A stretch of 64,000 bases of DNA, from assembly GCA_964247705.1 (NCBI GenBank), contig CAXTVQ010000017.1, forward strand, positions 7,745 to 71,744. The letters run 5' to 3'. The notes under the pieces were generated by a model that saw nothing but the letters and a program-made list of their open reading frames with translations, did no database searches and had not been told where the DNA came from. The DNA is from LMUY01 sp964247705 (lineage in GTDB: Bacteria > Pseudomonadota > Alphaproteobacteria > Acetobacterales > Acetobacteraceae). Both the position numbers and the translations under genes were made by a program. Below, in pieces: positions 1-7,861 of the stretch; positions within the stretch are counted from its first letter, which is position 1; every line of letters begins with the position of its first letter.

Positions 1-241
1 TCGCCTGCCACGCCTCGGCGAAGGTGTTGGCGCCCTCCGGGTCACCGGCGAGCATGGCCATGCACTTCTCGTAATCCGGGCCCTCGGCGATACGGGGCGG
101 GACCGGCGGGATCGGCAGGTCCTCGTCGCCCGCTTCCATCTCGGCCGCAGGAAGTTCGGAGGGACGCAGCTCCCAAACCGCACCGGCCGCGACCAAAATC
201 AGCAGGCCTGCCCCTACCGCCAGCAATCCGCGCGTTCTCAT
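1..241 (-). CDS. Partial membrane-anchored protein, N-terminal 80 residues only
   Basis: The gene runs off the left edge, so only its N-terminus is visible. It begins MRTRGLLAVG, and residues 5-23 form one hydrophobic helix that should act as a signal anchor. A proline-rich acidic linker (residues 26-50) follows, then YEKCMAMLAGDPEGANTFAE, which looks like the first helix pair of a tetratricopeptide-type repeat. That would suit an inner-membrane-anchored periplasmic TPR protein. The TPR reading is inference from about 25 residues. The ATG at 239-241 is the only sensible start. The gene diverges from the SDR gene at 311 across about 70 bp. Confidence 0.6.
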   Translation of the reverse strand, partial: MRTRGLLAVGAGLLILVAAGAVWELRPSELPAAEMEAGDEDLPIPPVPPRIAEGPDYEKCMAMLAGDPEGANTFAEAWQA

Positions 242-310
242 AATGGGTTGCAGTCTACAAGCCGGCGGTCATGCCGGGCAAATGAAGGTAGCGAACATGA
301 AAGCGGGGCC

Positions 311-1186
311 ATGCACGTCCTGATCTTTGGCCTCGGCTACACCGGAACGGCGCTCGCCGCCCTGGCCGCCCCCCGCCACCGCACCACCGTCGCCACACGC
401 CAGCCCGGCGCGGCCCCCCCACCCGGCGTCGAACGAGCGTCGTTCGACGCTCCGCCGTTCGACACCGTGACCCACCTCGTGCTCACCGCCGCACCCGGCG
501 ACGCAGGGGACCCGGTGCTGGCCCGCCACGCCGCGGCGATCGCGGCCGCGCCGCATTTGCGCTGGATCGGCTACATGTCCACCACGGGCGTCTACGGCGA
601 CCGTGGCGGCGGCTGGGTGGACGAGACCACCGAACCCGCCCCCTCCAGCGAGCGCGGCCGGCGCCGGGTGGCAGCCGAGCAAGCTTGGGCAAGCGTCCGG
701 CCGGACGTGGCAGTGGACCTGCTCCGCCTGGCCGGGATCTACGGCCCAGGCCGCTCCGTGCTGGACGATGTGCGGGTCGGCCGCGCCCGCCGGGTGGACA
801 AGCCGGGGCACCAGTTCGGCCGCATTCACCAGGGCGACATCGCCGGCGCGCTGCTCGCCGCGATCGGACAGGATCGCCCGCCCGGCCCCCGCGTGCTCAA
901 CGGCGCGGATGACGAGCCCGCCACCAGCGCCGACGTGATCGCCGAGGCCGCCCGGCTGCTGGGCAAGAAGCCGCCGCCGCTGATCCCCTTTGCCGAGGCC
1001 GAGCCCGGCATGAGCCCGATGGCCCGTTCCTTCTGGGCCGACGACCGCAAAGTCGCGAGCCGGATCACCCAGGAAAGCCTCGGGCGCCCTTGGCTTTATC
1101 CGACCTACCGCGAGGGCCTGCGTGCGATCCTGGCAGCGGAGCGCTCGTGGTCCGGTCCTGACAATCACTACCCGGGCGGCAGGTGA
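311..1186 (+). CDS. Atypical SDR family NAD(P)-dependent oxidoreductase (YeeZ-like)
   Basis: This 291-residue protein has a Rossmann dinucleotide-binding motif at its very N-terminus (GLGYTG, residues 7-12). The segment STTGVYGD (90-97), followed by a WVDE motif, is typical of E. coli YeeZ-like extended SDRs. The usual YxxxK catalytic pair is absent after that tyrosine, so this is an atypical SDR and its substrate cannot be predicted. An in-frame ATG exists 63 nt upstream, but the residues it would add are charged and unlike the family, so I start at 311 where the fold begins. The gene is convergent with the hydrolase, with a 12-bp gap. Confidence 0.85.
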   Translation: MHVLIFGLGYTGTALAALAAPRHRTTVATRQPGAAPPPGVERASFDAPPFDTVTHLVLTAAPGDAGDPVLARHAAAIAAAPHLRWIGYMSTTGVYGDRGGGWVDETTEPAPSSERGRRRVAAEQAWASVRPDVAVDLLRLAGIYGPGRSVLDDVRVGRARRVDKPGHQFGRIHQGDIAGALLAAIGQDRPPGPRVLNGADDEPATSADVIAEAARLLGKKPPPLIPFAEAEPGMSPMARSFWADDRKVASRITQESLGRPWLYPTYREGLRAILAAERSWSGPDNHYPGGR

Positions 1187-1198
1187 ACCGGCCCACCA

Positions 1199-1939
1199 CT
1201 AGTCGAGCAGAGGTTCGATCACCGCCCGCAGCAGCGCAAGGTCCGCCGGGCGGGACATCCGGTGCCCGCCATCCTTCACCAGCATCACCTGCACGTCGGT
1301 CCCCTCGACTCGCTGCGCCAACCGCACCGCCGTCTCCCAAGGGACGTCCGCATCGGCCTGGCCGTGCAGCAGGCGTACCGGGCAGCGCAGCGGAATCGGC
1401 GCCCCCATCACCAAATGCGCCCGTCCGTCCTCGATCAGCGCGCGGGTGATCGGCGTGGGTTCGCCGTAAGCGCTGGGCACGTGCAACACGCCGTCCCGCT
1501 CCAGCGTCGCGCGCTCGGCGGGCAGCATGGTCTCCCACATCAGCGCCTCGGTAAAGTCCGGCGCGGCCGCCACTCCCACGAACCCGGCCAGGCGGCCCGG
1601 CCGCGCCAAGGCCGCCAGCAGCCCGATCCAGCCCCCCATGGAGGAGCCGACCAGCACGAGCGGCCCGTCCGTCAGCGCGTCGATTACCGCCAGTGCGTCC
1701 GCCGCCCAGCGCCCGATCGTGCCGTCGGTGAACGCACCCCCGCTGGCGCCATGCCCCGAGTAGTCGAACAACAGCAGCGCCTGGCCACGTTCCTGGCACA
1801 AGGCGGCGAGTGCCGTCGCCTTGTCGCCGGTCATGTCGCTGCGGAAGCCGGGCAGGAAAACCACAGTGGGGCTGCTGCCGTTGAGCCGCTGCCACGCCAG
1901 TTCCGTACCTGCTCCATTATCAATGCGACCCCGTTCCAT
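1199..1939 (-). CDS. Alpha/beta hydrolase, ABHD10-like thioesterase/esterase family
   Basis: The 246-residue product is a single alpha/beta-hydrolase domain. An oxyanion-hole segment (VVFLPGFRSDM, about 26-36) precedes the nucleophile elbow GSSMGG with Ser100. The likely acid is the Asp in HGQADADVP, and the base is the His in KDGGHRMS near the C-terminus. The arrangement resembles palmitoyl-protein thioesterase ABHD10 and small cytosolic carboxylesterases; the substrate is unknown. The open frame extends much further upstream but would then overlap the divergent glycosyltransferase gene, so ATG 1937-1939 is the realistic start. Confidence 0.85.
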   Translation of the reverse strand: MERGRIDNGAGTELAWQRLNGSSPTVVFLPGFRSDMTGDKATALAALCQERGQALLLFDYSGHGASGGAFTDGTIGRWAADALAVIDALTDGPLVLVGSSMGGWIGLLAALARPGRLAGFVGVAAAPDFTEALMWETMLPAERATLERDGVLHVPSAYGEPTPITRALIEDGRAHLVMGAPIPLRCPVRLLHGQADADVPWETAVRLAQRVEGTDVQVMLVKDGGHRMSRPADLALLRAVIEPLLD

Positions 1940-1982
1940 TCTACCCCTCCCGCAAACCGTCTTGAACCTGTAGGCTACCCGG

Positions 1983-3122
1983 ATGTCTGAAGACCTGAGC
2001 GTCACCGTGCTGCAAGTCCTCCCGGCGCTCGAGACGGGCGGGGTGGAGCGGGGCACCGTGGAGATGGTGCAGGCGATCGTGCGCGCCGGTGGCAACGCGC
2101 TGGTGGCGAGTGCCGGCGGCCGGTTGGTTGCGGCAGTGGAACGGGCCGGCGGCACGCATATCACGCTGCAACTCGCCTCCAAGAACCCAGCGCGCATCTG
2201 GAAGAACGCCGCGCGCCTGGCCTTCCTGATCCGTGCCGCCGAGGTGGATATCGTGCACGCCCGCTCCCGCGCCCCCGCCTGGTCCGCGTGGCTCGCCTGC
2301 CGCAAGACGGGCGCGCGCTTCGTGACCACCTGGCATGGCGTGTATAGCGAGAATGCACCCGGAAAGCGCCGCTACAACGCCGTCATGGCGCGCGGCGAAC
2401 GGATCATCGCCATCAGCCAGTTCGTCGCCGCCAAGCTGAAATCCCGCCACCAGGTGGACCCGGGCCGCCTGCGCGTGATCCCTCGCGGCGTGGATACGGC
2501 GTTGTTCGACCCGGCGGTCATTACGCCCGACCGCACCGCACGGCTGGCGGCGCAGTGGCAGCTGCCGCCGGGTGCCCCGGTGGTGATGCTGCCCGCCCGG
2601 CTGACCCGCTGGAAGGGGCAGACCGTGATGCTGGAGGCACTGGCCCGGCTGGAAAATAAAGCCGTCTGCCTGGTCCTGGTCGGCGCCGAGCAAGGCCGCG
2701 CCCGCTTCCGCCGCGAGTTGCTGGCCTGGGCCGAGGCGCTCGGCGTCGGTGACCGCCTCCGCCTGGTCGGCCATTGCGACGACATGGCCGCCGCCTTGCT
2801 GCTGGCCGATGTAGTCGCCAACCCCTCCATCAAGCCCGAGCCGTTCGGCCGCACCGTGATCGAGGCACAGGCGATGGGCCGGCCCGTGGTGGTGAGCGAC
2901 GCCGGCGGCACGGCCGAAACGGTGGAGCACGGCGTGACCGGCTGGCGCGTGCGGCCCGGCGACCCTGGTGCGCTGGCTGCCACGATCGACGTGATCCTGC
3001 GCCTGTCCGCCGCCGACCGGGCCGCGATCGGTGCACGGGCCCGGGCGAGCGTGTGCACGCATTACACCACCGCCGCCATGCAGCAGGCCACGTTGGAGGT
3101 GTATCGCGAGCTTCTGGCGTGA
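1983..3122 (+). CDS. Glycosyltransferase family 4
   Basis: A 379-residue GT-B enzyme. The acceptor-side motif GGVERGTVEM sits near residues 19-28. The C-terminal donor-binding signature EPFGRTVIEAQAMGRP has the paired glutamates that contact the nucleotide-sugar in GT4 enzymes. No signal peptide or membrane helix is visible, so it should work at the cytoplasmic face of the membrane on a lipid-linked glycan or lipopolysaccharide core. Its stop overlaps the next gene's GTG by 4 bp, so the two glycosyltransferases are probably translationally coupled and work in one pathway. Donor and acceptor are unknown. Confidence 0.9.
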   Translation: MSEDLSVTVLQVLPALETGGVERGTVEMVQAIVRAGGNALVASAGGRLVAAVERAGGTHITLQLASKNPARIWKNAARLAFLIRAAEVDIVHARSRAPAWSAWLACRKTGARFVTTWHGVYSENAPGKRRYNAVMARGERIIAISQFVAAKLKSRHQVDPGRLRVIPRGVDTALFDPAVITPDRTARLAAQWQLPPGAPVVMLPARLTRWKGQTVMLEALARLENKAVCLVLVGAEQGRARFRRELLAWAEALGVGDRLRLVGHCDDMAAALLLADVVANPSIKPEPFGRTVIEAQAMGRPVVVSDAGGTAETVEHGVTGWRVRPGDPGALAATIDVILRLSAADRAAIGARARASVCTHYTTAAMQQATLEVYRELLA

Positions 3123-4150
3123 GCCGCATCCTCGTCGTCAAGCTCGGCGCCCTGGGTGATTTCGTGCTGGCATTCGGCCCGTTTGCCGCCATCCGCACCC
3201 GCCACCCGGGCGCTGAGATCACCCTACTGACTACGGCACCCTACGCCGAACTCGCTCATGCCTCACCCTGGTTCGACCATGTGGTGGTCGATCGCCGCCC
3301 CCGCCCCTGGAACCTGCTGGGGTTGCTCCGGCTGCGGCAGGCCGTGCGCGGCTTCGACATGGTGTATGACCTGCAGACGTCGGACCGCTCCGGCTGGTAT
3401 TTCTGGCTGGCGGGCCGCCCAGCCTGGTCCGGCATCGCCCGCGGCTGCGCCTTCCCCCACGCCAATCCGGCGCGGGACGGGATGCACACGGTTGAACGTC
3501 AACGCGAACAGTTGGCGATGGCGGGGGTCACCCGCTTCCCCGCACCTGAGCTTGGGTGGTTGGCGCCACCGTCTGACGCCAAAGAACCAAGTCCCCCTCG
3601 CCTTGTGGGAGGGGTTCGGGGAGAGGTGAACCAGGCGGGGAACGACGTGTGTTGCACCCTTCCCCCCGTCCCCCTTCCACAACGGGAGAGGGAGGTAGCC
3701 ATCCTCATCCCAGGCGCTGCACCCCACCGCCGCCGCAAGCGCTGGCCAGCCGAGCGCTTCGGGGAACTCGCGGCGACACTGGCAGAGCAAGGCCTCATCC
3801 CCACCATCGTCGGCGCCGCCGCGGACGGCCCTTATGCCGCCGCCATTCGCCGGGTCTGCCCGGCCGCGATCGACCTCACCGGCCGGACCACCCTGTTGCA
3901 GCTCGCGCAGACCCTGGCCGGGGCCGCCCTTGCCGTCGGCAACGACACCGGGCCGACCCACCTTGCCGCTGCGCTTGGCATCCCGACCATCGCCCTGTTT
4001 TCCGCCGACAGTGATCCGGCGCTCACCCGCCCCCGCGGCAACGTGACCGTGCTGGCCGAGACGGACTTGGCAGACCTGACCTTGACGAGGGTTGCCGCCG
4101 CCCTTCCACCGGTCCATTCACACCAATCCGCTCCTATGGAAGCACTCTGA
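3119..4150 (+). CDS. Glycosyltransferase family 9 (heptosyltransferase-like), carrying an in-frame repeat insertion
   Basis: The 343-residue protein begins RILVVKLGALGDFVLAFGP and ends with GNDTGPTHLAAALGIPTIALF, both characteristic of ADP-heptose:LPS heptosyltransferase-type GT9 enzymes. The GTG start at 3119 overlaps the preceding GT4 stop. Between the two Rossmann domains, about residues 155-192 are unlike the family (LVGGVRGEVNQAG, then TLPPVPLPQRERE). They are encoded by a palindromic repeat at about 3591-3698. The family motif resumes right after it as LIPGAAPHRRRKRWPAE. The reading frame is intact, so the enzyme may still be active with an enlarged interdomain linker. Confidence 0.85.
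   Translation: MSRILVVKLGALGDFVLAFGPFAAIRTRHPGAEITLLTTAPYAELAHASPWFDHVVVDRRPRPWNLLGLLRLRQAVRGFDMVYDLQTSDRSGWYFWLAGRPAWSGIARGCAFPHANPARDGMHTVERQREQLAMAGVTRFPAPELGWLAPPSDAKEPSPPRLVGGVRGEVNQAGNDVCCTLPPVPLPQREREVAILIPGAAPHRRRKRWPAERFGELAATLAEQGLIPTIVGAAADGPYAAAIRRVCPAAIDLTGRTTLLQLAQTLAGAALAVGNDTGPTHLAAALGIPTIALFSADSDPALTRPRGNVTVLAETDLADLTLTRVAAALPPVHSHQSAPMEAL
3591..3698. repeat. Palindromic C/G-rich repeat inserted in frame in the GT9 gene
   Basis: The stretch contains two imperfect hairpins: CCCCTC...GAGGGG near 3594-3614, and CCCTTCC...GGGAGAGGG near 3671-3692. The arms are of the same CCCTCTCCC/GGGAGAGGG type seen at 19777, 25853, 27741, 37063 and 40331. It is translated in frame and adds roughly 36 residues to the linker of the glycosyltransferase. 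Membership in one repeat family is judged by eye from the arms; an alignment would settle the boundaries. Confidence 0.7.
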
Positions 4151-4151
4151 C

Positions 4152-6104
4152 ATGCCTGCCATCACCCTGCCCGACGGGTCCATACGCCGCTTCGACGGGC
4201 CAGTGACAGGCGCCACCGTGGCCGCCGACATCGGCCCGGGTCTCGCCCGCGCGGCGTTGGCCATGAAGGTGGACGGGCAGCTCGAGGACCTCTCGCGCAC
4301 CATCGAGCAGGATGCGTCGCTCGTGTTCGTGACGCGGAGGGACCCGGACGCGCTGGGCATGATCCGTCACGACACCGCCCACGTGCTGGCCGAGGCGGTG
4401 CAGTCCCTCTACCCCGGCACGCAGGTCACGATCGGCCCCTCGATCGAGAACGGCTTCTACTACGATTTCGCCCGCAACGAGCCTTTCACCCCCGAGGACT
4501 TCCCCGCCATCGAGGCCCGCATGCGGGAGATCGTCGCCCGCAACGCCGCCTTCGAGCGTGAGGTGTGGGACCGCGACGACGCTATCCGCTTCTTCGAGGA
4601 ACGCGGCGAGCGTTACAAGGCCGAGCTGATCCGCGACCTGCCGGAGACGGAGGTGATCACCCTTTACAAGCAGGGCGACTGGATCGACCTCTGCCGCGGC
4701 CCCCATATGCGCGGCACCGGCGATGTCGGCGCCGCGTTCAAGCTGCAGAAAGTGGCCGGCGCGTATTGGCGCGGCGACCACCGCAACCCGATGCTGACGC
4801 GCATCTACGGCACTGCCTGGCGCGACCAGAAGGAGCTCGACGCCTACCTGCTCCAGCTCGAGGAGGCCGAGCGCCGCGACCACCGCCGCCTCGGCCGCGA
4901 GATGGACCTGTTCCACATCCAGGAAGAAGCCGCCGGGTCGATCTTCTGGCACCCGAAAGGCTGGAAGCTCTACCGCACGGCCGAGATGTACATGCGCCGC
5001 CGCCTGGATGACGCCGGCTACCAGGAGGTGAAAACCCCGCAACTGGTGGACCGCGTGCTGTGGGAGAAATCCGGCCACTGGGAGAAGTACCGCGAGCACA
5101 TGTTCGTCGCCCACGTGGAGGACGAGAAGCGCACCCTTGCGCTGAAGCCGATGAATTGTCCCTGCCACGTGCAGATCTTCAACCATGGCCTGCGCTCCTA
5201 CCGTGAGCTGCCGCTGCGCATGGCGGAGTTCGGCTCCTGCCACCGCTACGAGCCGTCCGGTGCGCTGCACGGGATCATGCGGGTGCGCGCCTTCACGCAG
5301 GACGACGCGCATATCTTCTGCACGCCCGACCAGATCGCCAGCGAAACGGCGCGCTTCGTGGATCTGCTGGCGTCCGTGTACCGCGATTTCGGCTTCGACA
5401 GCTTCCGCATCAAGTTTGCCGACCGCCCGGACCAACGCGTGGGTGACGACGAGACCTGGGACCGTGCAGAGGGCGCGTTGCGCGAGGCCTGCGCCATCGC
5501 CGGCGTGGAGTTCGAGTTGAACCACGGCGAAGGCGCGTTTTACGGTCCCAAGCTCGAGTTCGTGCTGCGGGACGCGATCGGGCGGGATTGGCAGTGCGGC
5601 ACGCTGCAGGTCGATTTCGTGTTGCCGGAGCGGCTGGATGCTAGCTACATCGCCGATGACAGTTCCCGCCAGCGCCCGGTGATGCTGCACCGCGCTATCC
5701 TGGGCAGCTTCGAGCGTTTTCTCGGCATCCTGATCGAGCAATTCGCCGGCCGTTTTCCGCTCTGGCTGGCCCCCGTGCCGCTGGTGGTGGCGTCGATCGT
5801 AACGGACGCTGCACCTTACGCCGAGGAGGTGGCAGAGTTGTTCCGCCGCCGCGGCGTGGCGACGGTGGCGGATGTTCGGAACGAGAAGATCAACGCCAAG
5901 ATCCGCGAGCACAGCCTGCAGCATATCCCGGTGATCGCCGTGGTGGGCCGCAAGGAGGCGGAGCAGCGCACAGTCGCTTTGCGCCGGTTGGGCGGGCAGG
6001 CGCAGGAGGTTCTTTCACTGGCCGACGCCCTGGAGGGGCTTGCCCGCGAGACGACTCCGCCCGATATTGTTCGGTCAGGCACACCGACGCATGAGTTTTG
6101 TTGA
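4152..6104 (+). CDS. thrS: Threonine--tRNA ligase
   Basis: The 650-residue enzyme charges tRNA-Thr in the cytoplasm. The N-terminal TGS domain spans about residues 1-60. The editing domain follows, with HDTAH (H73, H77) and YYDF, then the class II catalytic core. Three zinc ligands are visible: the Cys in MNCPCHVQIF, the His in QDDAHIF and the His in LHRAILGSFERF. The C-terminal anticodon-binding domain ends in the VVGRKEAEQ segment. I start at ATG 4152, because the TGS domain begins there; a longer in-frame version only adds sequence overlapping the GT9 gene. infC follows 60 bp downstream, the common thrS-infC order. Confidence 0.97.
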   Translation: MPAITLPDGSIRRFDGPVTGATVAADIGPGLARAALAMKVDGQLEDLSRTIEQDASLVFVTRRDPDALGMIRHDTAHVLAEAVQSLYPGTQVTIGPSIENGFYYDFARNEPFTPEDFPAIEARMREIVARNAAFEREVWDRDDAIRFFEERGERYKAELIRDLPETEVITLYKQGDWIDLCRGPHMRGTGDVGAAFKLQKVAGAYWRGDHRNPMLTRIYGTAWRDQKELDAYLLQLEEAERRDHRRLGREMDLFHIQEEAAGSIFWHPKGWKLYRTAEMYMRRRLDDAGYQEVKTPQLVDRVLWEKSGHWEKYREHMFVAHVEDEKRTLALKPMNCPCHVQIFNHGLRSYRELPLRMAEFGSCHRYEPSGALHGIMRVRAFTQDDAHIFCTPDQIASETARFVDLLASVYRDFGFDSFRIKFADRPDQRVGDDETWDRAEGALREACAIAGVEFELNHGEGAFYGPKLEFVLRDAIGRDWQCGTLQVDFVLPERLDASYIADDSSRQRPVMLHRAILGSFERFLGILIEQFAGRFPLWLAPVPLVVASIVTDAAPYAEEVAELFRRRGVATVADVRNEKINAKIREHSLQHIPVIAVVGRKEAEQRTVALRRLGGQAQEVLSLADALEGLARETTPPDIVRSGTPTHEFC

Positions 6105-6153
6105 TTCGGAAACTTTGTTCCGGCAAGACTACGGTGACGATTTCAATGATGAC

Positions 6154-6158
6154 AGGAG
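6154..6158 (+). promoter_or_regulatory. Shine-Dalgarno site that selects the infC start
   Basis: AGGAG at 6154-6158 lies 6 nt before the ATA codon at 6165 but 21 nt before the first in-frame ATG at 6180. Spacing therefore favours ATA as the initiation codon. Confidence 0.65.
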
Positions 6159-6164
6159 AGCACG

Positions 6165-6707
6165 ATAGCTAGAGGCCCGATGCCAGGCGGCAGCGCACCA
6201 GGACGAGATGGTCCGCGCGTCAACGAAGATATCCGCAGCCCTCAGGTGCGCCTGATCGATGCCGAGGGTGAGATGCAGGGCGTAATGAGCGCGCGCGATG
6301 CAATGCTGCGCGCCCAGGCTGTCGGCCTCGACTTGTTGGAGATCAGCCCGAACGCGGATCCACCGGTGGTGAAGATCCTCGACTACGGCAAATACAAGTA
6401 CGAGTCGCAGAAAAAGAAGAACGAGGCGAAAAAGAAGCAGAAGGTCGTCGAGATCAAAGAGGTCAAGGTCAGGCCGAATATCGACGAGAACGACTATCAG
6501 GTGAAGATGCGTGCGATGAACAGCTTCATCGACGAGGGCGACAAAGTGAAGGTCACGCTCCGGTTCCGCGGCCGCGAAATGGCGCACCAGGATATCGGCA
6601 TCAAGGTGCTCGAACGCATCCGCGGCGACATGGACGAGAAGACCAAGGTCGAACAGATGCCGCGTATGGAGAACCGCCAGATGATTATGGTGCTTTCCCC
6701 GCGTTAA
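6165..6707 (+). CDS. infC: Translation initiation factor IF-3, probable AUA start
   Basis: IF-3 binds the 30S subunit and discriminates against non-canonical start codons. The 180-residue protein shows the IF-3 N-domain (GPRVNEDI, then VRLIDAEGEMQGVMS), the lysine-rich linker helix (KYKYESQKKKNEAKKKQK) and the C-domain (KVTLRFRGREMAHQDIG). The first in-frame ATG is at 6180, but the Shine-Dalgarno site fits ATA at 6165, which would give MARGPMPGG. infC genes in other bacteria use AUU or AUA because IF-3 represses its own mRNA through the rare start. rpmI and rplT do not follow here, unlike the common infC-rpmI-rplT order. Confidence 0.93.
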   Translation: MARGPMPGGSAPGRDGPRVNEDIRSPQVRLIDAEGEMQGVMSARDAMLRAQAVGLDLLEISPNADPPVVKILDYGKYKYESQKKKNEAKKKQKVVEIKEVKVRPNIDENDYQVKMRAMNSFIDEGDKVKVTLRFRGREMAHQDIGIKVLERIRGDMDEKTKVEQMPRMENRQMIMVLSPR

Positions 6708-6759
6708 GCCGAGTTGCCGTCCCGCCTTGGACGCATCTGTCCGAAGCGCACGGAGACGC

Positions 6760-7824
6760 TCAGCGGGCTACTTCTCGCACGTAGCCCATGAGTTCAGCGG
6801 CGCGGTGGCGGCCCGTATGGTGTTGCAGCACGCGGGAGCGCGCGCGGTCGGCCATTGTCTCGCGTACGTGGTCCGGGGTGTCGCGCAAGGTTCGCAACAC
6901 GTCTTCGGCTTTATGCGCGATGATGATCTCCACGTCCGGGCGGAACAGCGTTTCGATCCCGGGCCACCAGTCGCTGATGATCGGCGTGCCGCAGGCTGCG
7001 GCCTCGAACAAGCGCACGCTTGGGCTGAAGCCGGCGCGGATCATGTCGGCGCGGGTGATGTTCAGCGTATAGCGCTGCGAGGCGTAGAAGGCACGGTGCT
7101 GGTCTGGCGCCGAATGCTCCGAACGGGCCACGTTGTCGGGCCAGGGTATGAACGAGGGGTATTGCGGTCCGGTTACGTTGAAGCGGCCTTCGGGCCACAG
7201 CCTGGCCGGCGTGCACAGCAGTAGGTCGAGCTTGGGTTGGCGATCCGGCGAGTAGGTTCCGAGGTAGCCCAGGTCATAATCGGGTCTGGCCGCCGGGTCG
7301 GGCGCATTCAGCTCTGGGTCGGCCGAGCAATAGAGTGCACGCGCCATCTTGGCTCCGAACCGCCGCTCGATCATCCGCAAGGTTGGTCCGCCGGTGAATG
7401 ACAGATACAGGTCGAAGCCGCTGATCAGCTCGGGCGTGATGTAGTCGCAACGGCCTTGCGCGAGGGCGGCCAAGGTGACCGGGGTGTCGATGTCGTAGAA
7501 CGCGGTGACGCCGTGCGCCTTCTGCTGCACGAGTTTGCAGACCTCCGGACCGTCGGCCACGTAGGAACCGACGATCACCAGGTCGGCCTTGGCAATCGCA
7601 TCGGCGTGGTGTGCCGCAAGGTCGGCGACGGCGGTATACAGCACTGTCTCGCAGAACGGCGGATGCGGCATGTCGCGATGAGCGGCGTACCAGGGTCGGT
7701 CCTGCTCCAGGAACAGGACGTCCTGGCCGAACTGCGCCAGGCCGGCGATCAAGGAGCGATAGGTGGTGGCGTGGCCGTTCCCCCAGGACGAGGTGATGGA
7801 CAGGCCGATGATGACTATTTTCAC
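6760..7824 (-). CDS. CgeB-like glycosyltransferase (paralogue 1)
   Basis: This 354-residue protein starts MKIVIIGLSITSSWGNGHAT, and its C-terminal half carries VRLFEAAACGTPIISDWWPG, the donor-site signature of the CgeB/YkvP glycosyltransferase-like family. It is close in layout to the protein encoded at 43987-45063, which has the same SSWGNGHA N-terminus, the FYDLDTPVTLAALAQG-type middle and the RLFEAAACGTPI C-terminus. It is convergent with infC and followed upstream on the same strand by the GH15 gene. Its donor and acceptor are unknown; a role in cell-surface or small-molecule glycosylation is inference. Confidence 0.82.
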   Translation of the reverse strand: MKIVIIGLSITSSWGNGHATTYRSLIAGLAQFGQDVLFLEQDRPWYAAHRDMPHPPFCETVLYTAVADLAAHHADAIAKADLVIVGSYVADGPEVCKLVQQKAHGVTAFYDIDTPVTLAALAQGRCDYITPELISGFDLYLSFTGGPTLRMIERRFGAKMARALYCSADPELNAPDPAARPDYDLGYLGTYSPDRQPKLDLLLCTPARLWPEGRFNVTGPQYPSFIPWPDNVARSEHSAPDQHRAFYASQRYTLNITRADMIRAGFSPSVRLFEAAACGTPIISDWWPGIETLFRPDVEIIIAHKAEDVLRTLRDTPDHVRETMADRARSRVLQHHTGRHRAAELMGYVREVAR

Positions 7825-7861
7825 GGCCTATTCTTAGCCTTCGAATTTCCTTGCGGCACCG

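Noticed and set aside
4134..5924. A 596-codon open frame on the minus strand opposite thrS
   Set aside because: It mirrors the codon structure of thrS, has no recognisable domain and no ribosome-binding site; high GC makes such antisense frames common.
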